The notes: a model not told the origin generated them from the letters alone. 43,465 nucleotides of DNA from Acidobacteriota bacterium (GCA_016935015.1 JAFGRT010000066.1:1-43465), one strand, 5' to 3'. Numbered from the stretch's first letter, positions 8,942 to 17,839 are shown. Numbers and translations: made by a program.

Positions 8942-9559
8942 TCATTCCGGATCAACCGAATAGCCCATATTTTGGATGGTGATCTCCATCAACTGATTGT
9001 TCTTTTCCAGCTGGTCGCCGCAGATGTCGATCACCTGTTCGATGGACTGGCGATCCTGCAGTCGCTCCTCTTCGACACGATAGTAAATGTTCTGCAGATA
9101 ATCCAGCGTCTGGTTGTTCACCCGCTCTTCGCTGTCGGCGATCATGCGGTCGATTGTGCGCAAAAGACGAACATTTTCGGCTGAATACGGCGGTGCCGAG
9201 TCGCCGAACCGGATTTCCACGATCCCATCGGTGTAATGGACGGTAACACTAAAAACAGAAAGGAAGATACCCAGAATCATCACCAGACCGGCACTGGCCC
9301 ATACCCAGCGGGGGGGCATCCCGAACAGTTTTTCCCACCAGGGATTTCGTCGGAAATCATATCGTCGTGCGGGGGTGGCCGCGGCCGGCAGATCTTCCCA
9401 GGACCGCAGAAAGCGATGGGTGATCCGGCCCTCCTCGAAATGATGCCGGCACTGTTTACAATCGGTCAGGTGAGCTTCCATGCTCTGGATCAGGGCGGCG
9501 TCTTCTATTTCCTCGTAAAGGTATTCCATTAAATGGTCTTGGAAAGTTTGGCATTTCAT
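8942..9559 (-). CDS. Zinc-type anti-sigma factor, membrane-anchored
   Basis: A 205-residue protein whose N-terminus holds the zinc-binding anti-sigma signature HxxxCxxC (H30, C34, C37, within HLTDCKQCRHH), placing it in the ZAS/zf-HC2 group that sequesters ECF sigma factors. A transmembrane helix follows at about residues 84-107, then a periplasmic C-terminal region with helical, coiled-coil-like content. The ATG at 9559 has AAGGTG 8 bases upstream and is preferred to an in-frame GTG at 9568. It lies 10 bases downstream of the ECF sigma gene, the usual cognate arrangement. The periplasmic part could receive an envelope or secretion signal. Confidence 0.85.
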   Translation of the reverse strand: MKCQTFQDHLMEYLYEEIEDAALIQSMEAHLTDCKQCRHHFEEGRITHRFLRSWEDLPAAATPARRYDFRRNPWWEKLFGMPPRWVWASAGLVMILGIFLSVFSVTVHYTDGIVEIRFGDSAPPYSAENVRLLRTIDRMIADSEERVNNQTLDYLQNIYYRVEEERLQDRQSIEQVIDICGDQLEKNNQLMEITIQNMGYSVDPE

Positions 9560-9569
9560 GATGGGCACC

Positions 9570-10154
9570 TTATGGTTTGATCAGTCTGATAATCTCCCGT
9601 TTGAGATTCTCCATGCCGATGTACATCCGGGATTTAATGGTGGAAAGCGGCGTGTCCAGGACTTCGGCGATTTCGGCGAATTTGAGACCGGCGTATTCTT
9701 TCAGCATGATCACCTCACGCTGTTTCTGCTCCAGCCGTTCCAGGGCCTTGCGTACGAGTCGGGCCATTTCGTCCTGCGAAAAACTCTCCTCCGGCGTGAA
9801 TGAATCACCGGCTGTCAAGGAGGAGTAGTGGTCCATCTGCTCGTTGTTGTCGTAGGTGTAATCTTCAATCGGCTCCAACGGCCGGGAGCGACGCTTGCGC
9901 AGACGCATCCGGGAATGATTGAGGGCGATGGTGTAAATCCAGGAGGAAAAACGTTCCCGGTTTTTGAGGGTCGCCAGTTTTTCATAGACCGTCTTGAAGG
10001 TTTCCTGCGTTAGTTCCTGAGCATCGTCCATGTTGCCGGTGTAACGGTAGAGAAAATTAAGGACCGGACGATGCCATTTACTGACCAGGTGGTTGAATGC
10101 GAATTCATCACCCTCCAAAAAGCTCTGTATCAAGTCTTTATCTTCAAGTGTCAT
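9570..10154 (-). CDS. ECF-type RNA polymerase sigma factor
   Basis: A sigma-70 family protein of 194 residues with only regions 2 and 4, the ECF layout. Region 2 spans about residues 10-80 (AFNHLVSKWHRPVLNFLYR, DAQELTQETF, RFSSWIYTIALN) and region 4 about 125-185, with the helix-turn-helix LKFAEIAEVLDTPLSTIKSR. The ATG at 10154 (MTLEDKD) is preferred to an upstream start at 10190 because the ECF homology begins right after it. It is the first gene of the T2SS operon and is followed by its likely anti-sigma factor. It diverges from fabH. A housekeeping-like promoter precedes it, so any autoregulation would need a separate site. Confidence 0.92.
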   Translation of the reverse strand: MTLEDKDLIQSFLEGDEFAFNHLVSKWHRPVLNFLYRYTGNMDDAQELTQETFKTVYEKLATLKNRERFSSWIYTIALNHSRMRLRKRRSRPLEPIEDYTYDNNEQMDHYSSLTAGDSFTPEESFSQDEMARLVRKALERLEQKQREVIMLKEYAGLKFAEIAEVLDTPLSTIKSRMYIGMENLKREIIRLIKP

Positions 10155-10229
10155 CCAACCAGTCCCGAGGACCAAAATAAAAGATGTCATTCTACCAAAA
10201 AAAGGCGATGAAATTTCCGGAAAAGAAAA

Positions 10230-10259
10230 ATTTTATTTTTCCATAAGTTCCGTTGTCAA
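10230..10259 (-). promoter_or_regulatory. Candidate promoter of the sigma factor/T2SS operon
   Basis: On the minus strand, TTGACA (10259-10254) and TAAAAT (10235-10230) are separated by 18 bases, a near-consensus housekeeping promoter about 75 bases upstream of the sigma gene start. It lies within an AT-rich divergent intergenic region. Confidence 0.65.
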
Positions 10260-10267
10260 ATTATGAT
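10238..10267 (+). promoter_or_regulatory. Weak candidate promoter of fabH
   Basis: On the plus strand, TTTCCA (10238-10243) and TATGAT (10262-10267) with an 18-base spacer form a possible promoter overlapping the opposite-strand one. The -35 element is poor, so this is only a candidate. Confidence 0.35.
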
Positions 10268-10348
10268 TTGAATAAAAAAAAATTGCAATGAGAGAAGGAT
10301 TTTGGTAGAAGGAAGTTTTCATTGAATTTTTGAGCGGAAGGATGCGCC

Positions 10349-11353
10349 GTGAGCCTAAGAAAAGTAAAAATATCCGCCGTTGAGATGTTCGTTCCCGAGA
10401 GAATCCTGACCAATATGGATCTGGAGAAAATGGTGGAGACGACCAACGAATGGATACTGGAGCGTACCGGCATCAAGAAACGCCATATTGTCGAGAAGGG
10501 GCAGGCCGCCTCGGATCTGGCTGCTGAGGCCATCAAAAAGTTGTGCCGGCAAAGGGGTATTACGCCGGCGGACCTTGAGCTGATCATTTTGCCTACGGTG
10601 ACGCCGGACATGTTTTTTCCGTCCACCGCCTGTGTAACACAAGAGAAGATCGGTGCCTCGAAAGCCTGGGGATTCGATCTGTCAGGCGCCTGTTCCGGTT
10701 TCATTTTCGCCCTTTCTGTGGCCGAGAAGTACGTCCGGCTGGGGATTCATGACAAGGTGGTGGTGGTGGGATCGGAGATCATGTCCTCCATCGTTGATTA
10801 TACTGACCGGGCCACTTGTGTTCTGTTCGGAGACGGCGCCGGCGCCGTGTTGCTCGAACCGACCGATGAGACGGATGACGAGGAGGTCGGCATCATCGAG
10901 ACGATGTGCCGGACTGACGGCTCAGGCGGCCGCTTTCTGTATATGCCGGGCGGCGGCAGCCTGAATCCGCCATCCTACGAGACGATTGACAAGAAAATGC
11001 ACTTTATCCATCAAGAGGGCCGCCAGGTCTTCAAGTTCGCCGTGACGGAGATGGCGGATATTTCTCAACAAATACTTGACAAACATAATTTTAAGGCGGC
11101 GGACATTACATTGTACGTGCCGCATCAGGCCAACATGCGGATCATTAAAGCCTGCCAGGATCGGCTGGGCTTTACCGATGAACAACTGATCATCAACATC
11201 GATCAGTACGGAAACACCACATCGGCGACCATTCCCATCTGCCTGTATGAAGCTCATCTGGAAGGTCGAATCCGCAAAGGTGACTACGTGGTCCTGGCCA
11301 GTTTTGGCGCCGGTTTCACGTGGGGCGCCACCCTTTTGCGTTGGGAAATCTGA
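10349..11353 (+). CDS. fabH: Beta-ketoacyl-ACP synthase III (FabH)
   Basis: A 334-residue thiolase-fold condensing enzyme that starts fatty-acid elongation by joining an acyl-CoA (typically acetyl-CoA) to malonyl-ACP. The Cys-His-Asn triad is intact: C115 in GACSGF, H258 in VPHQAN and N288 in YGNTTSA. Length matches the family. The start is a GTG at 10349 with GGAAGG about 7 bases upstream. It stands alone, transcribed away from the sigma/T2SS operon, rather than in a fab cluster. A secondary-metabolite FabH-like role is possible, but the triad and the GNTTSATIP segment are those of the housekeeping enzyme. Confidence 0.93.
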   Translation: MSLRKVKISAVEMFVPERILTNMDLEKMVETTNEWILERTGIKKRHIVEKGQAASDLAAEAIKKLCRQRGITPADLELIILPTVTPDMFFPSTACVTQEKIGASKAWGFDLSGACSGFIFALSVAEKYVRLGIHDKVVVVGSEIMSSIVDYTDRATCVLFGDGAGAVLLEPTDETDDEEVGIIETMCRTDGSGGRFLYMPGGGSLNPPSYETIDKKMHFIHQEGRQVFKFAVTEMADISQQILDKHNFKAADITLYVPHQANMRIIKACQDRLGFTDEQLIINIDQYGNTTSATIPICLYEAHLEGRIRKGDYVVLASFGAGFTWGATLLRWEI

Positions 11354-11426
11354 CGGATTTCATCGTCTGCTTCGCCATCAACAACATGACGGCCAAATTC
11401 CGGCTGGTTCCGAAGACGATGCCCCC

Positions 11427-11894
11427 TTATGATCGATGCTGTTGTGCCCGCGAGGTGATGGCCGGCCGGTGCGCTGTCAATGCGGCCAGGAGTTCACCCT
11501 GTCGCCGCATCATCTCACCCTGATCCGATTCATGATCGTAGCCGAATAGATGGAGCAGGCCATGCACAAGGAGCATGGCAAACTCATCTACCAGGGAATT
11601 GCCGTAAAGCTCCGCATTCCGGGCTGCCACCGTGGGGGCGATGATGATATCCCCCAGGTAGATGAGGCCCGCTTCGGATGATTCTCCGTCAGGAAAGGAA
11701 AGGACGTCGGTGGATTCATCGCGGTCACGATAGCGGCGGTTCAGATTGCGGATCCGGTGTGAGGTAGCAAATATAACGGTGAGCTCCCCGTTGTCCGCAT
11801 CCAGCCAACCGGCGGCGCGACGTAAAAAACGCCGACAGGCCGGCGTGTCGATCCGGAAATCACGCTGCAGATTTTTAAAATGAATCCGAATCAT
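11427..11894 (-). CDS. ybeY: Endoribonuclease YbeY, rRNA maturation factor
   Basis: A 155-residue metalloprotein of the UPF0054 family. The zinc site HGLLHLFGYDH is complete (H111, H115, H121), and the preceding TDVLSFP strand is typical. YbeY takes part in 16S rRNA 3'-end processing and 70S quality control. The ATG at 11894 overlaps the ribD stop (ATGA), so it is coupled to ribD and the CBS-domain protein upstream. A CorC/HlyC-like gene next to ybeY is common in bacteria, but the ribD gene between them is less usual. Confidence 0.93.
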   Translation of the reverse strand: MIRIHFKNLQRDFRIDTPACRRFLRRAAGWLDADNGELTVIFATSHRIRNLNRRYRDRDESTDVLSFPDGESSEAGLIYLGDIIIAPTVAARNAELYGNSLVDEFAMLLVHGLLHLFGYDHESDQGEMMRRQGELLAALTAHRPAITSRAQQHRS

Positions 11895-13027
11895 GGACTG
11901 GACTCCGTCGGCGGATCATGGCGGGCGGCCGTATCAAGAAAACGGCCGTGAATCATAACGTCCGGCGAAAGCAGCCGGATGGCATCGATCTGTACCTGCG
12001 GACACTCAGCCAGTTCCAGCGGTCCCAAATCTCCCAGCAGGGGGACGGCCTGCTGGCCGAGGAGCTTGGGGCCGTAATAGAAGAAGAACTCATCGACCGC
12101 CCCGGCCTGGATGAACCGGCGGATGGTTCGGCCGCCACCTTCGACCAGAACGCTCTGGATCCCATGTTGTTTCAGCAGGCTGAGAACTTCGGATAGGGAG
12201 AACCCTTCCCCATCAACGGCCAGGGGGATGACGGTGACACCGGCCGCCGTGAGAGACGCCTGTCGCGAGGGGGGGGCTTCGGGGCTGCAGACGATGAGCA
12301 GGGGATGCTCGCCGGCGGTCTGCATCAGCCGGGAATCCAGGGGTATGGTCAGTGTGGGATCCAGTACCACGCGGATCAGGGGGCGGAGCCGGGGCCGGCG
12401 GTGGCGGCAGGTCAGCAGCGGATCGTCCTGGAGGACGGTTTGTCGTCCGACCAGGATGGCATCGCAAGCGAATCGCAACAATCCGGCATGCCGGCGGGCC
12501 CGCTCACCGGTGATCCAGCGAGAGTTTCCCGAAATGGGTGCCATTTTCCCATCAAGGGTCAGGGCAGCCTTCAAAACAACCCATGGCATGCCGTGTCGCT
12601 GGCACTTGAAAAAGGCCCGGTTGATTTCGGCGAAGGGGCGGGGATCTTCGGCCATGATTGCCGCAACACCATGTTGCCGCAGATACCGGATCCCCTGGCC
12701 CATGACCAGTGGGTTGGGATCTTCGACTCCACAGAAAACGCGCCGGACACCGGCCGCGGCGATCGCCCGGGCGCAGGGCGGAGTTCGTCCGTGATGGCTG
12801 CAGGGCTCCAGGGTCACGTACAAATCAGCGTCCCGGGCCCGTGTCCCGGCCTGTTGCAGGGCAATCTGCTCCGCGTGATGCACCGCCTGATAGTCGTGCC
12901 AGCCCTGGCCCACTACCCGATCGCCCTGGACGATGACGCAGCCCACCATTGGGTTGGGGCTGGTCCGTCCCAGGCCGAGCCAGGCCAGACGCATGGCCCG
13001 GCGCATGTGTTTATTCGGTATTGCCAT
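11891..13027 (-). CDS. ribD: Bifunctional riboflavin biosynthesis deaminase/reductase RibD
   Basis: An enzyme of about 378 residues carrying out two steps of riboflavin synthesis: deamination of the pyrimidine intermediate and reduction of its ribosyl side chain. The N-terminal cytidine-deaminase fold has the zinc motifs HAE (H51-E53) and EPCSHHGRTPPC (C76, C85). The C-terminal RibD_C/DHFR-like domain starts near residue 150 (VVLKAALTLDGKMA, SRWITG, LVEGG). The open frame extends further upstream, but the deaminase homology begins at the ATG at 13027, which overlaps the CBS-protein stop by 17 bases. An ATG at 13006 is a second option. No other rib genes are nearby. Confidence 0.9.
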   Translation of the reverse strand: MAIPNKHMRRAMRLAWLGLGRTSPNPMVGCVIVQGDRVVGQGWHDYQAVHHAEQIALQQAGTRARDADLYVTLEPCSHHGRTPPCARAIAAAGVRRVFCGVEDPNPLVMGQGIRYLRQHGVAAIMAEDPRPFAEINRAFFKCQRHGMPWVVLKAALTLDGKMAPISGNSRWITGERARRHAGLLRFACDAILVGRQTVLQDDPLLTCRHRRPRLRPLIRVVLDPTLTIPLDSRLMQTAGEHPLLIVCSPEAPPSRQASLTAAGVTVIPLAVDGEGFSLSEVLSLLKQHGIQSVLVEGGGRTIRRFIQAGAVDEFFFYYGPKLLGQQAVPLLGDLGPLELAECPQVQIDAIRLLSPDVMIHGRFLDTAARHDPPTESSP

Positions 13028-14279
13028 GGATTTTGCGCACGCGCACGCGGCGGACTTTGCGGGAGTCGACGTCCAGGATCTGTATTTCGAATCCATGGAG
13101 AATGATGATTTCATCCTGGGTCGGGAAACGCCCCAGATGCTTGATGATGATGCCGGCAATGGTGTTGTAGCCTTCTTCGTACAGGGCGACACCCAGTGTC
13201 TGTTCGATGTCGTCGAGTTCCGTATCACCGTTCATCAGATAGCTGTCCTCACCTTCGTGATGAATGTCGATTTCCTCCACCTGGTCCTCATCGCGGATTT
13301 CACCAACAATTTCCTCCAGTAGATCCTCCAGGGTGACCAGGCCGGCCACTCCGCCATACTCGTCCACGACGATGGCCATCTGTTCACCCTGGGTCTGCAT
13401 TTCCCGGAAAAGATCCAGTATTTTCTTTGTTTCCGGCACGAACAGCGCCGGGCGGATCACATCCTCGATGCTTTCGCCCATTCGCTCCGGTGAATAATTG
13501 GCCAGCAGATGGCGGACGTAAGCAACACCGAGAATGGAGTCGATATTTTCCTGAAAGACCGGAATCCGGCTGTGCCGGGACTGGACAATCAGGTTCTTCA
13601 GTTCCTCCTTAGTGGCGGTGTGGGGAATGGCCACGATTTCGGTCCGCGGCATCACAATTTCCCTCACGATAGTATCGCCGAATTCCACGATCTGCTGAAT
13701 CATCCGGGATTCTTCCTGCTCGAAGATCCCTTCCTCCTCGGCAATATCCAGGTAAGCCTGTACTTCCTCCTCGGTGATCTCCTCCTCTTCCTCGTCCGGT
13801 TCCGGCAAACCGTTCTGGCGGGCCGATATGAACCGCAGCACAGGGAAGCAAATGATGGAAACAATCCGATAAAAGGGGCGGAAGAAAGGCAACAGGCGAA
13901 GAAACATCAGCTCGCAATCGTTGCGGCACATGAACCACGGGATAAAATGACGCAGGATCAGCAGAATAAGAACCATGATGGTCACTGTCACCAGCAGGAT
14001 CCAGTCGGTCAGCCAGTGCTGGAGGACCAGATAGAGAACCAGGCTCAGGGCGATGATCAGCACCTGCAAAAAGAGTTGTACGGGGATCAGGACGCGGTAT
14101 TTACCGGAAGAAAGCTGCTCGGCGATGGGGCTGTGGCCCGGCTTTCGTAAACGTTCCACCAGCAGCTTGATGTCCACCCGGCTCATGCGAGCCAGGGCGT
14201 TTTCCAGGATAGAGTAAAGGGTAATGGCGGTCAGCAGTACAACGGCCAGTGTCAATTCTAGGTATTGGTCCGATTCCAT
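13011..14279 (-). CDS. CNNM/CorC-family membrane protein (hemolysin-like, CBS domains)
   Basis: A 422-residue protein with the DUF21/CNNM membrane domain (hydrophobic helices at about residues 8-28, 60-80, 85-105 and 125-145), a CBS pair (about 200-325, including the segment [16 protein letters not shown] and a [16 protein letters not shown] end) and a C-terminal CorC_HlyC/transporter-associated domain (about 340-420). Members are implicated in magnesium or cobalt efflux, and the 'hemolysin' name is historical. It heads a three-gene operon with ribD and ybeY. Upstream lies an unusual inverted repeat (14288-14309) that could be an operator. Confidence 0.88.
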   Translation of the reverse strand: MESDQYLELTLAVVLLTAITLYSILENALARMSRVDIKLLVERLRKPGHSPIAEQLSSGKYRVLIPVQLFLQVLIIALSLVLYLVLQHWLTDWILLVTVTIMVLILLILRHFIPWFMCRNDCELMFLRLLPFFRPFYRIVSIICFPVLRFISARQNGLPEPDEEEEEITEEEVQAYLDIAEEEGIFEQEESRMIQQIVEFGDTIVREIVMPRTEIVAIPHTATKEELKNLIVQSRHSRIPVFQENIDSILGVAYVRHLLANYSPERMGESIEDVIRPALFVPETKKILDLFREMQTQGEQMAIVVDEYGGVAGLVTLEDLLEEIVGEIRDEDQVEEIDIHHEGEDSYLMNGDTELDDIEQTLGVALYEEGYNTIAGIIIKHLGRFPTQDEIIILHGFEIQILDVDSRKVRRVRVRKIHGNTE

Positions 14280-14287
14280 TGTCGTTA

Positions 14288-14345
14288 TTTTACAAAATGA
14301 GGTGTAAAAGATAAATAAAAGATTGTCCCAGTCCTCATTTTACAC
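14288..14345. repeat. Inverted repeat with third half-site upstream of the CorC-like operon
   Basis: TTTTACA (14288-14294) and TGTAAAA (14303-14309) are perfect inverted copies separated by 8 bases, and a third TTTTACA copy occurs at 14338-14344. They lie 9-66 bases upstream of the CorC-like start codon, where an operator would be expected. No matching regulator is encoded nearby. Confidence 0.55.
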
Positions 14346-14448
14346 AAGCTCCAGGCTCCGATCTTCTCACTTGAGCGAGGTGATCGCCTGAAGTCCACAA
14401 TCGTTGGCCGGCCATCCGGCCTGACCACGTCCCGGCGAAACTTCCGGC

Positions 14449-15627
14449 TCACCGGACATTCTTCAGATAGTATTGCCCCGGCAGTTCGATGATTAGCTCC
14501 CGGGTTATCAATTCCAGGATCACCCGGCCCAGTTGCCCGAAACCGAGGCCGGTTTTATCGAGCAGGGTATCCAGATGGGTCTTTCGCTCGAAAAGGAGAA
14601 GGTTATATACCGTTTCCTGTTCGGTTGTCAATTTAAGTTTTTGCCCGGCGGACCCGAAAGGCGGAGAGACTTCCCCACCGGCCGAGTCCGAGGCCGGCCG
14701 CCATTGCAGGCGCTCCTGAATGTGAAGGGGCAGGTCCTCAACCACATCCTGCCAGATCTGGACCAGTTTGGCTCCCTGCTTGATGAGGTAGTTGGTCCCG
14801 ATACTGTACGGGCTGTGAACCGGACCGGGAACGGCATACAATTCACGGTTCTGCTCCATGGTCAAGCGGGCGGTGATCAACGAGCCGCTGTGCTGGCTGG
14901 CCTCGACGATGACCGTTCCCACACTCAGGCCGCTGATGATCCGATTTCGCAGCGGAAAGTTTTGCGGATTGGGCCGACTCCCCGGCAGAAACTCGCTAAC
15001 GACGCAACCCACGGTGCAAAGACGCTGATACAACCGGCGGGCCTGCGATGGATAGGCCACATCCACCCCGGAGCCCAGAACGGCGATGGTACCGCCGCCG
15101 GATTTAAGACTGCCGACGTGGGCGGCCGAGTCAATGCCCTTGGCCATACCGGCGACAATGACGAGACCGGTCTCGGCCAGTCGGGCGGCCAGTGTTTCGG
15201 CGATGGCCACGCCATAATCCGTTGCCTGGCGAGCGCCGACGATGGCCAGACAGGGGTGATGAAGCAGTTCTGTCCGTCCCTTGAGAAAAAGTGCCAGGGG
15301 CGGATCGTAGATCTGGCGCAGAATGGCCGGATAGCCCGGTGCAAACAGGTGAACGAGACTGAATTCACCGCTGGAAATCCGTTCCTCTATCTGGCGCGCC
15401 GTGGCCTGGCAGGTACCGGCTTCCCGGGAGCTCATGGGCTGGCGTGACTTTTTTCCCAGATACAACCAGAAATGGCGGTCCACCGGATCACACAGCAGGA
15501 ACGGGGCCTCCTGCACAATTTCCAGCAGTTTCCGTTTCCCCAGTCCCGGAATCATCAGCAACATTAGTAAATTCAATGTATTCACGTCTAGAAGGCCGTG
15601 ATCGGACGCCGCAGGATTGGGTTCCAT
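14449..15627 (-). CDS. dprA: DNA-processing protein DprA (Smf)
   Basis: A 392-residue protein with an N-terminal helical region (about 15-100), the extended Rossmann fold of DprA (about 105-320) and a C-terminal winged-helix DprA_WH domain (about 335-390). Diagnostic segments are VGARQATDYG, GMAKGIDSAAH, LGSGVDVAYP, FPLRNRIISG, VVEASQHSGSLITARL-type strand and AVPGPV. DprA loads RecA on incoming single-stranded DNA during natural transformation. Pseudopilins and DprA in one window hint at competence, but these pseudopilins are of the T2SS type and no com genes are seen. The ATG at 15627 gives the usual length. Confidence 0.93.
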   Translation of the reverse strand: MEPNPAASDHGLLDVNTLNLLMLLMIPGLGKRKLLEIVQEAPFLLCDPVDRHFWLYLGKKSRQPMSSREAGTCQATARQIEERISSGEFSLVHLFAPGYPAILRQIYDPPLALFLKGRTELLHHPCLAIVGARQATDYGVAIAETLAARLAETGLVIVAGMAKGIDSAAHVGSLKSGGGTIAVLGSGVDVAYPSQARRLYQRLCTVGCVVSEFLPGSRPNPQNFPLRNRIISGLSVGTVIVEASQHSGSLITARLTMEQNRELYAVPGPVHSPYSIGTNYLIKQGAKLVQIWQDVVEDLPLHIQERLQWRPASDSAGGEVSPPFGSAGQKLKLTTEQETVYNLLLFERKTHLDTLLDKTGLGFGQLGRVILELITRELIIELPGQYYLKNVR

Positions 15628-15802
15628 AGCTCACCTTCCCGGAAGATATCTCGCCGGCGCGGAACCGGCCCACCGCCGTCAAGCGATGGGGTGAAACGAT
15701 CTTTCCGCGTACGGGAGGAAGTTCACCTTAAATAACGTTGCCGATGGAAATCGTACGAGATTTTTTTGTGAAAAATTGCGTTTTGCCGGCAACGGGGATA
15801 AA

Positions 15803-16636
15803 ATGAACGATCAATTTACCGCCGGAAGCAAGGGAATGACCTCCAAGCCTGCACATCATCCGGTACGGATATCGGTGATTTCATTTCTGAATGCGGCCCC
15901 ATTACACTACCTGTTGCAATTCGGACCTCGTTTTGCCTGGTTGGAAGTGATTTACCGCACACCGGCAGAAAGCGCCGATGCTCTGGCCGCCGGTGGTGTG
16001 GATGCCGCCCTGTTGCCGATCATCGAATTCCGCAAGCTAACGGATCTCGCCACGGTACCGTCCACGGGCATTGTGTCCCCCCAACGGGCGCGCAGCGTTT
16101 TGCTGGTATCCCGGAAACCGTTACGGGAACTGTCGGAAGTCGGGATTACCCGGGATTCACGGACATCTGTAGCCCTGCTGCAGGTTATTCTGCGTTCCTT
16201 TATGGGTAAAACCTGCCGTTTCCATCCCTTTTCCGATATCGACAACGCCCTCGCCTTATACGATGCGGCGTTGATCATCGGTGATCAGGCGATGCTCCGT
16301 GATTTCAGCGGTTACAAGATCTATGATCTGGCCGAGATGTGGCATTATCATACCGGCTTGCCTTTCGTGTTCGCCCGCTGGGGGATCCGGCGCCAGGTTT
16401 TTTCACCCGAACTGGAAGAATATCTGTTGGACAGTAAGCGCCAGGGTCTGGCCAATATTCCGTTCATCGCCCGTGAATATTCCCGCCGGCTGGGACTCGA
16501 TCCGTCGGAAATCCAGGCATATCTAACGCAAAACCTCAGATATGACATCGGAGAGAAGGAAGAATTGGCCCTGGAACTTTTCTACCGGCTCCATGATGAA
16601 TTGGCTGGATCGTCCCCCATACCCGGGAAGGACTAA
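15803..16636 (+). CDS. mqnA: Chorismate dehydratase MqnA (futalosine pathway)
   Basis: A periplasmic-binding-protein-like enzyme of about 277 residues in the MqnA/MqnD family. MqnA dehydrates chorismate to 3-enolpyruvyl-benzoate, the first committed step of the futalosine route to menaquinone. Recognisable segments are ISVISFLNAAPLHY near the N-terminus, GVDAALLPIIEF, ALIIGDQAML and YDLAEMWHYHTGLPFVFA. The start is uncertain: TTG at 15776, ATG at 15803 (GGGGAT upstream) or ATG at 15836. MqnA rather than MqnD is indicated by the SFLNAAPL opening and the LPFVFARW segment. The mqnC start lies 2 bases after its stop, confirming the pathway. Confidence 0.9.
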   Translation: MNDQFTAGSKGMTSKPAHHPVRISVISFLNAAPLHYLLQFGPRFAWLEVIYRTPAESADALAAGGVDAALLPIIEFRKLTDLATVPSTGIVSPQRARSVLLVSRKPLRELSEVGITRDSRTSVALLQVILRSFMGKTCRFHPFSDIDNALALYDAALIIGDQAMLRDFSGYKIYDLAEMWHYHTGLPFVFARWGIRRQVFSPELEEYLLDSKRQGLANIPFIAREYSRRLGLDPSEIQAYLTQNLRYDIGEKEELALELFYRLHDELAGSSPIPGKD

Positions 16637-16638
16637 GG

Positions 16639-17727
16639 ATGATGCTTGAACAGATCATAAACCGTCTGGAAGCGGGCGAACGCCTTAACAAGGCTGAATT
16701 CCTATGGGCCTTCGGGCAGGCCAGTCTCCATGAATTGGGACTGCTGGCGGACAAGGCCCGGCGGCGGATCCATCCCGACGACGTCGCGACCTATATTATC
16801 GATCGCAATATCAACTACACCAATGTCTGTACCTCGCGCTGCCGGTTCTGCGCCTTTTATCGTGAAAGTGAAGCCGACGATGCCTATGTGCTGGACAAGG
16901 AGCAGATCTTTCGAAAAATCGAGGAAACCTTGGCCTTGGGCGGCAGCGGCGTGATGATGCAGGGCGGCCTGAATCCGCAACTCAAGCTGCCCTTTTTCGA
17001 GGATCTGCTGCGCTCCGTCCGGCTGAGGTATTCCATCGACCTGCATTGTTTTTCACCGCCCGAAATTCTGTTCATCAGCCGGATCTCGGACGTCACCGTG
17101 GAGGAATGTCTAAGGCGTCTGATGGAGGCCGGCCTCGACTCTTTGCCGGGCGGGGGAGCGGAAATCTTGGCTGACGACGTCCGCCGGCGGATCAGTCCGC
17201 ACAAATGCACCGCTGCAGAATGGCTGCAGGTGATGGAAACAGCCCATCGCCTGGGTTTGAAAACCACGGCAACCATGATGTTCGGCTGTGGCGAAGCGCT
17301 GGTTCATCGAATGGCGCATCTGGAGTTGCTTCGTTCACTTCAGGATCGGACCGGCGGTTTTGTGTCGTTCATCCCCTGGACATTTCAATGGCCGCACACT
17401 GAGCTCGGCCGGGACGGCTGGGTGGAGGTCACGGCCATGGAGTATCTGCGGATGGTGGCGCTGAGCCGACTCTTCCTCGATAATTTCTTCACCGTACAGG
17501 CTTCCTGGGTGACCCAGGGTTTGAAAGTGGCCCAAGTGGCGCTCCATTATGGGGCCAACGATCTCGGATCGGTGATGATCGAGGAGAATGTGGTGGCCGC
17601 CACGGGGGTGACCAACCGCACCAACGAGCAGGAACTGCGTCATGCCATCGCAGATGCAGGCTTTACACCGGCGCGGCGCAACAATATTCATCAGCGGCTG
17701 GCGGTGACGGGCAGCGACTCCACCTGA
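16639..17727 (+). CDS. mqnC: Cyclic dehypoxanthinyl futalosine synthase MqnC (radical SAM)
   Basis: A 362-residue radical SAM enzyme that cyclises dehypoxanthine futalosine in menaquinone synthesis. The cluster-binding motif CxxxCxxC is at C64, C68 and C71 (NVCTSRCRFCAF). Other family segments are MQGGLNPQL, LDSLPGGGAEIL, HRLGLKTTATMMFG, FIPWTFQ and the C-terminal GANDLGSVMIEENVVAATG. It belongs to the MqnC/MqnE/CofH group. The MQGGLNPQL and PWTFQ segments favour MqnC. It follows mqnA immediately, with AAGGA in front of the ATG. MqnB, MqnD and MqnE are not in the window. Confidence 0.93.
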   Translation: MMLEQIINRLEAGERLNKAEFLWAFGQASLHELGLLADKARRRIHPDDVATYIIDRNINYTNVCTSRCRFCAFYRESEADDAYVLDKEQIFRKIEETLALGGSGVMMQGGLNPQLKLPFFEDLLRSVRLRYSIDLHCFSPPEILFISRISDVTVEECLRRLMEAGLDSLPGGGAEILADDVRRRISPHKCTAAEWLQVMETAHRLGLKTTATMMFGCGEALVHRMAHLELLRSLQDRTGGFVSFIPWTFQWPHTELGRDGWVEVTAMEYLRMVALSRLFLDNFFTVQASWVTQGLKVAQVALHYGANDLGSVMIEENVVAATGVTNRTNEQELRHAIADAGFTPARRNNIHQRLAVTGSDST

Positions 17728-17763
17728 GAAGAAGGCCTGGATGAATTCCCTGATGGAAATCGC

Positions 17764-17792
17764 TTGATCACAATCCAGAATTGTGTTACATA
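17764..17792 (+). promoter_or_regulatory. Promoter of tRNA-Ser
   Basis: TTGATC (17764-17769) and TACATA (17787-17792) separated by exactly 17 bases form a good housekeeping promoter about 47 bases before the mature tRNA 5' end. This implies a short 5' leader removed by RNase P. Confidence 0.6.
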
Positions 17793-17839
17793 AAAAAATC
17801 CCCGCTTCCGTAGCGGTTACCAAGCGGATTTGAAATTCA

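Noticed and set aside
3203-9568. Natural-competence or type IV pilus locus
   Set aside because: Pseudopilin order G-H-I-J-K with GspL/GspM and a GspE of T2SS type indicates type II secretion; no pilT or major pilin was found.
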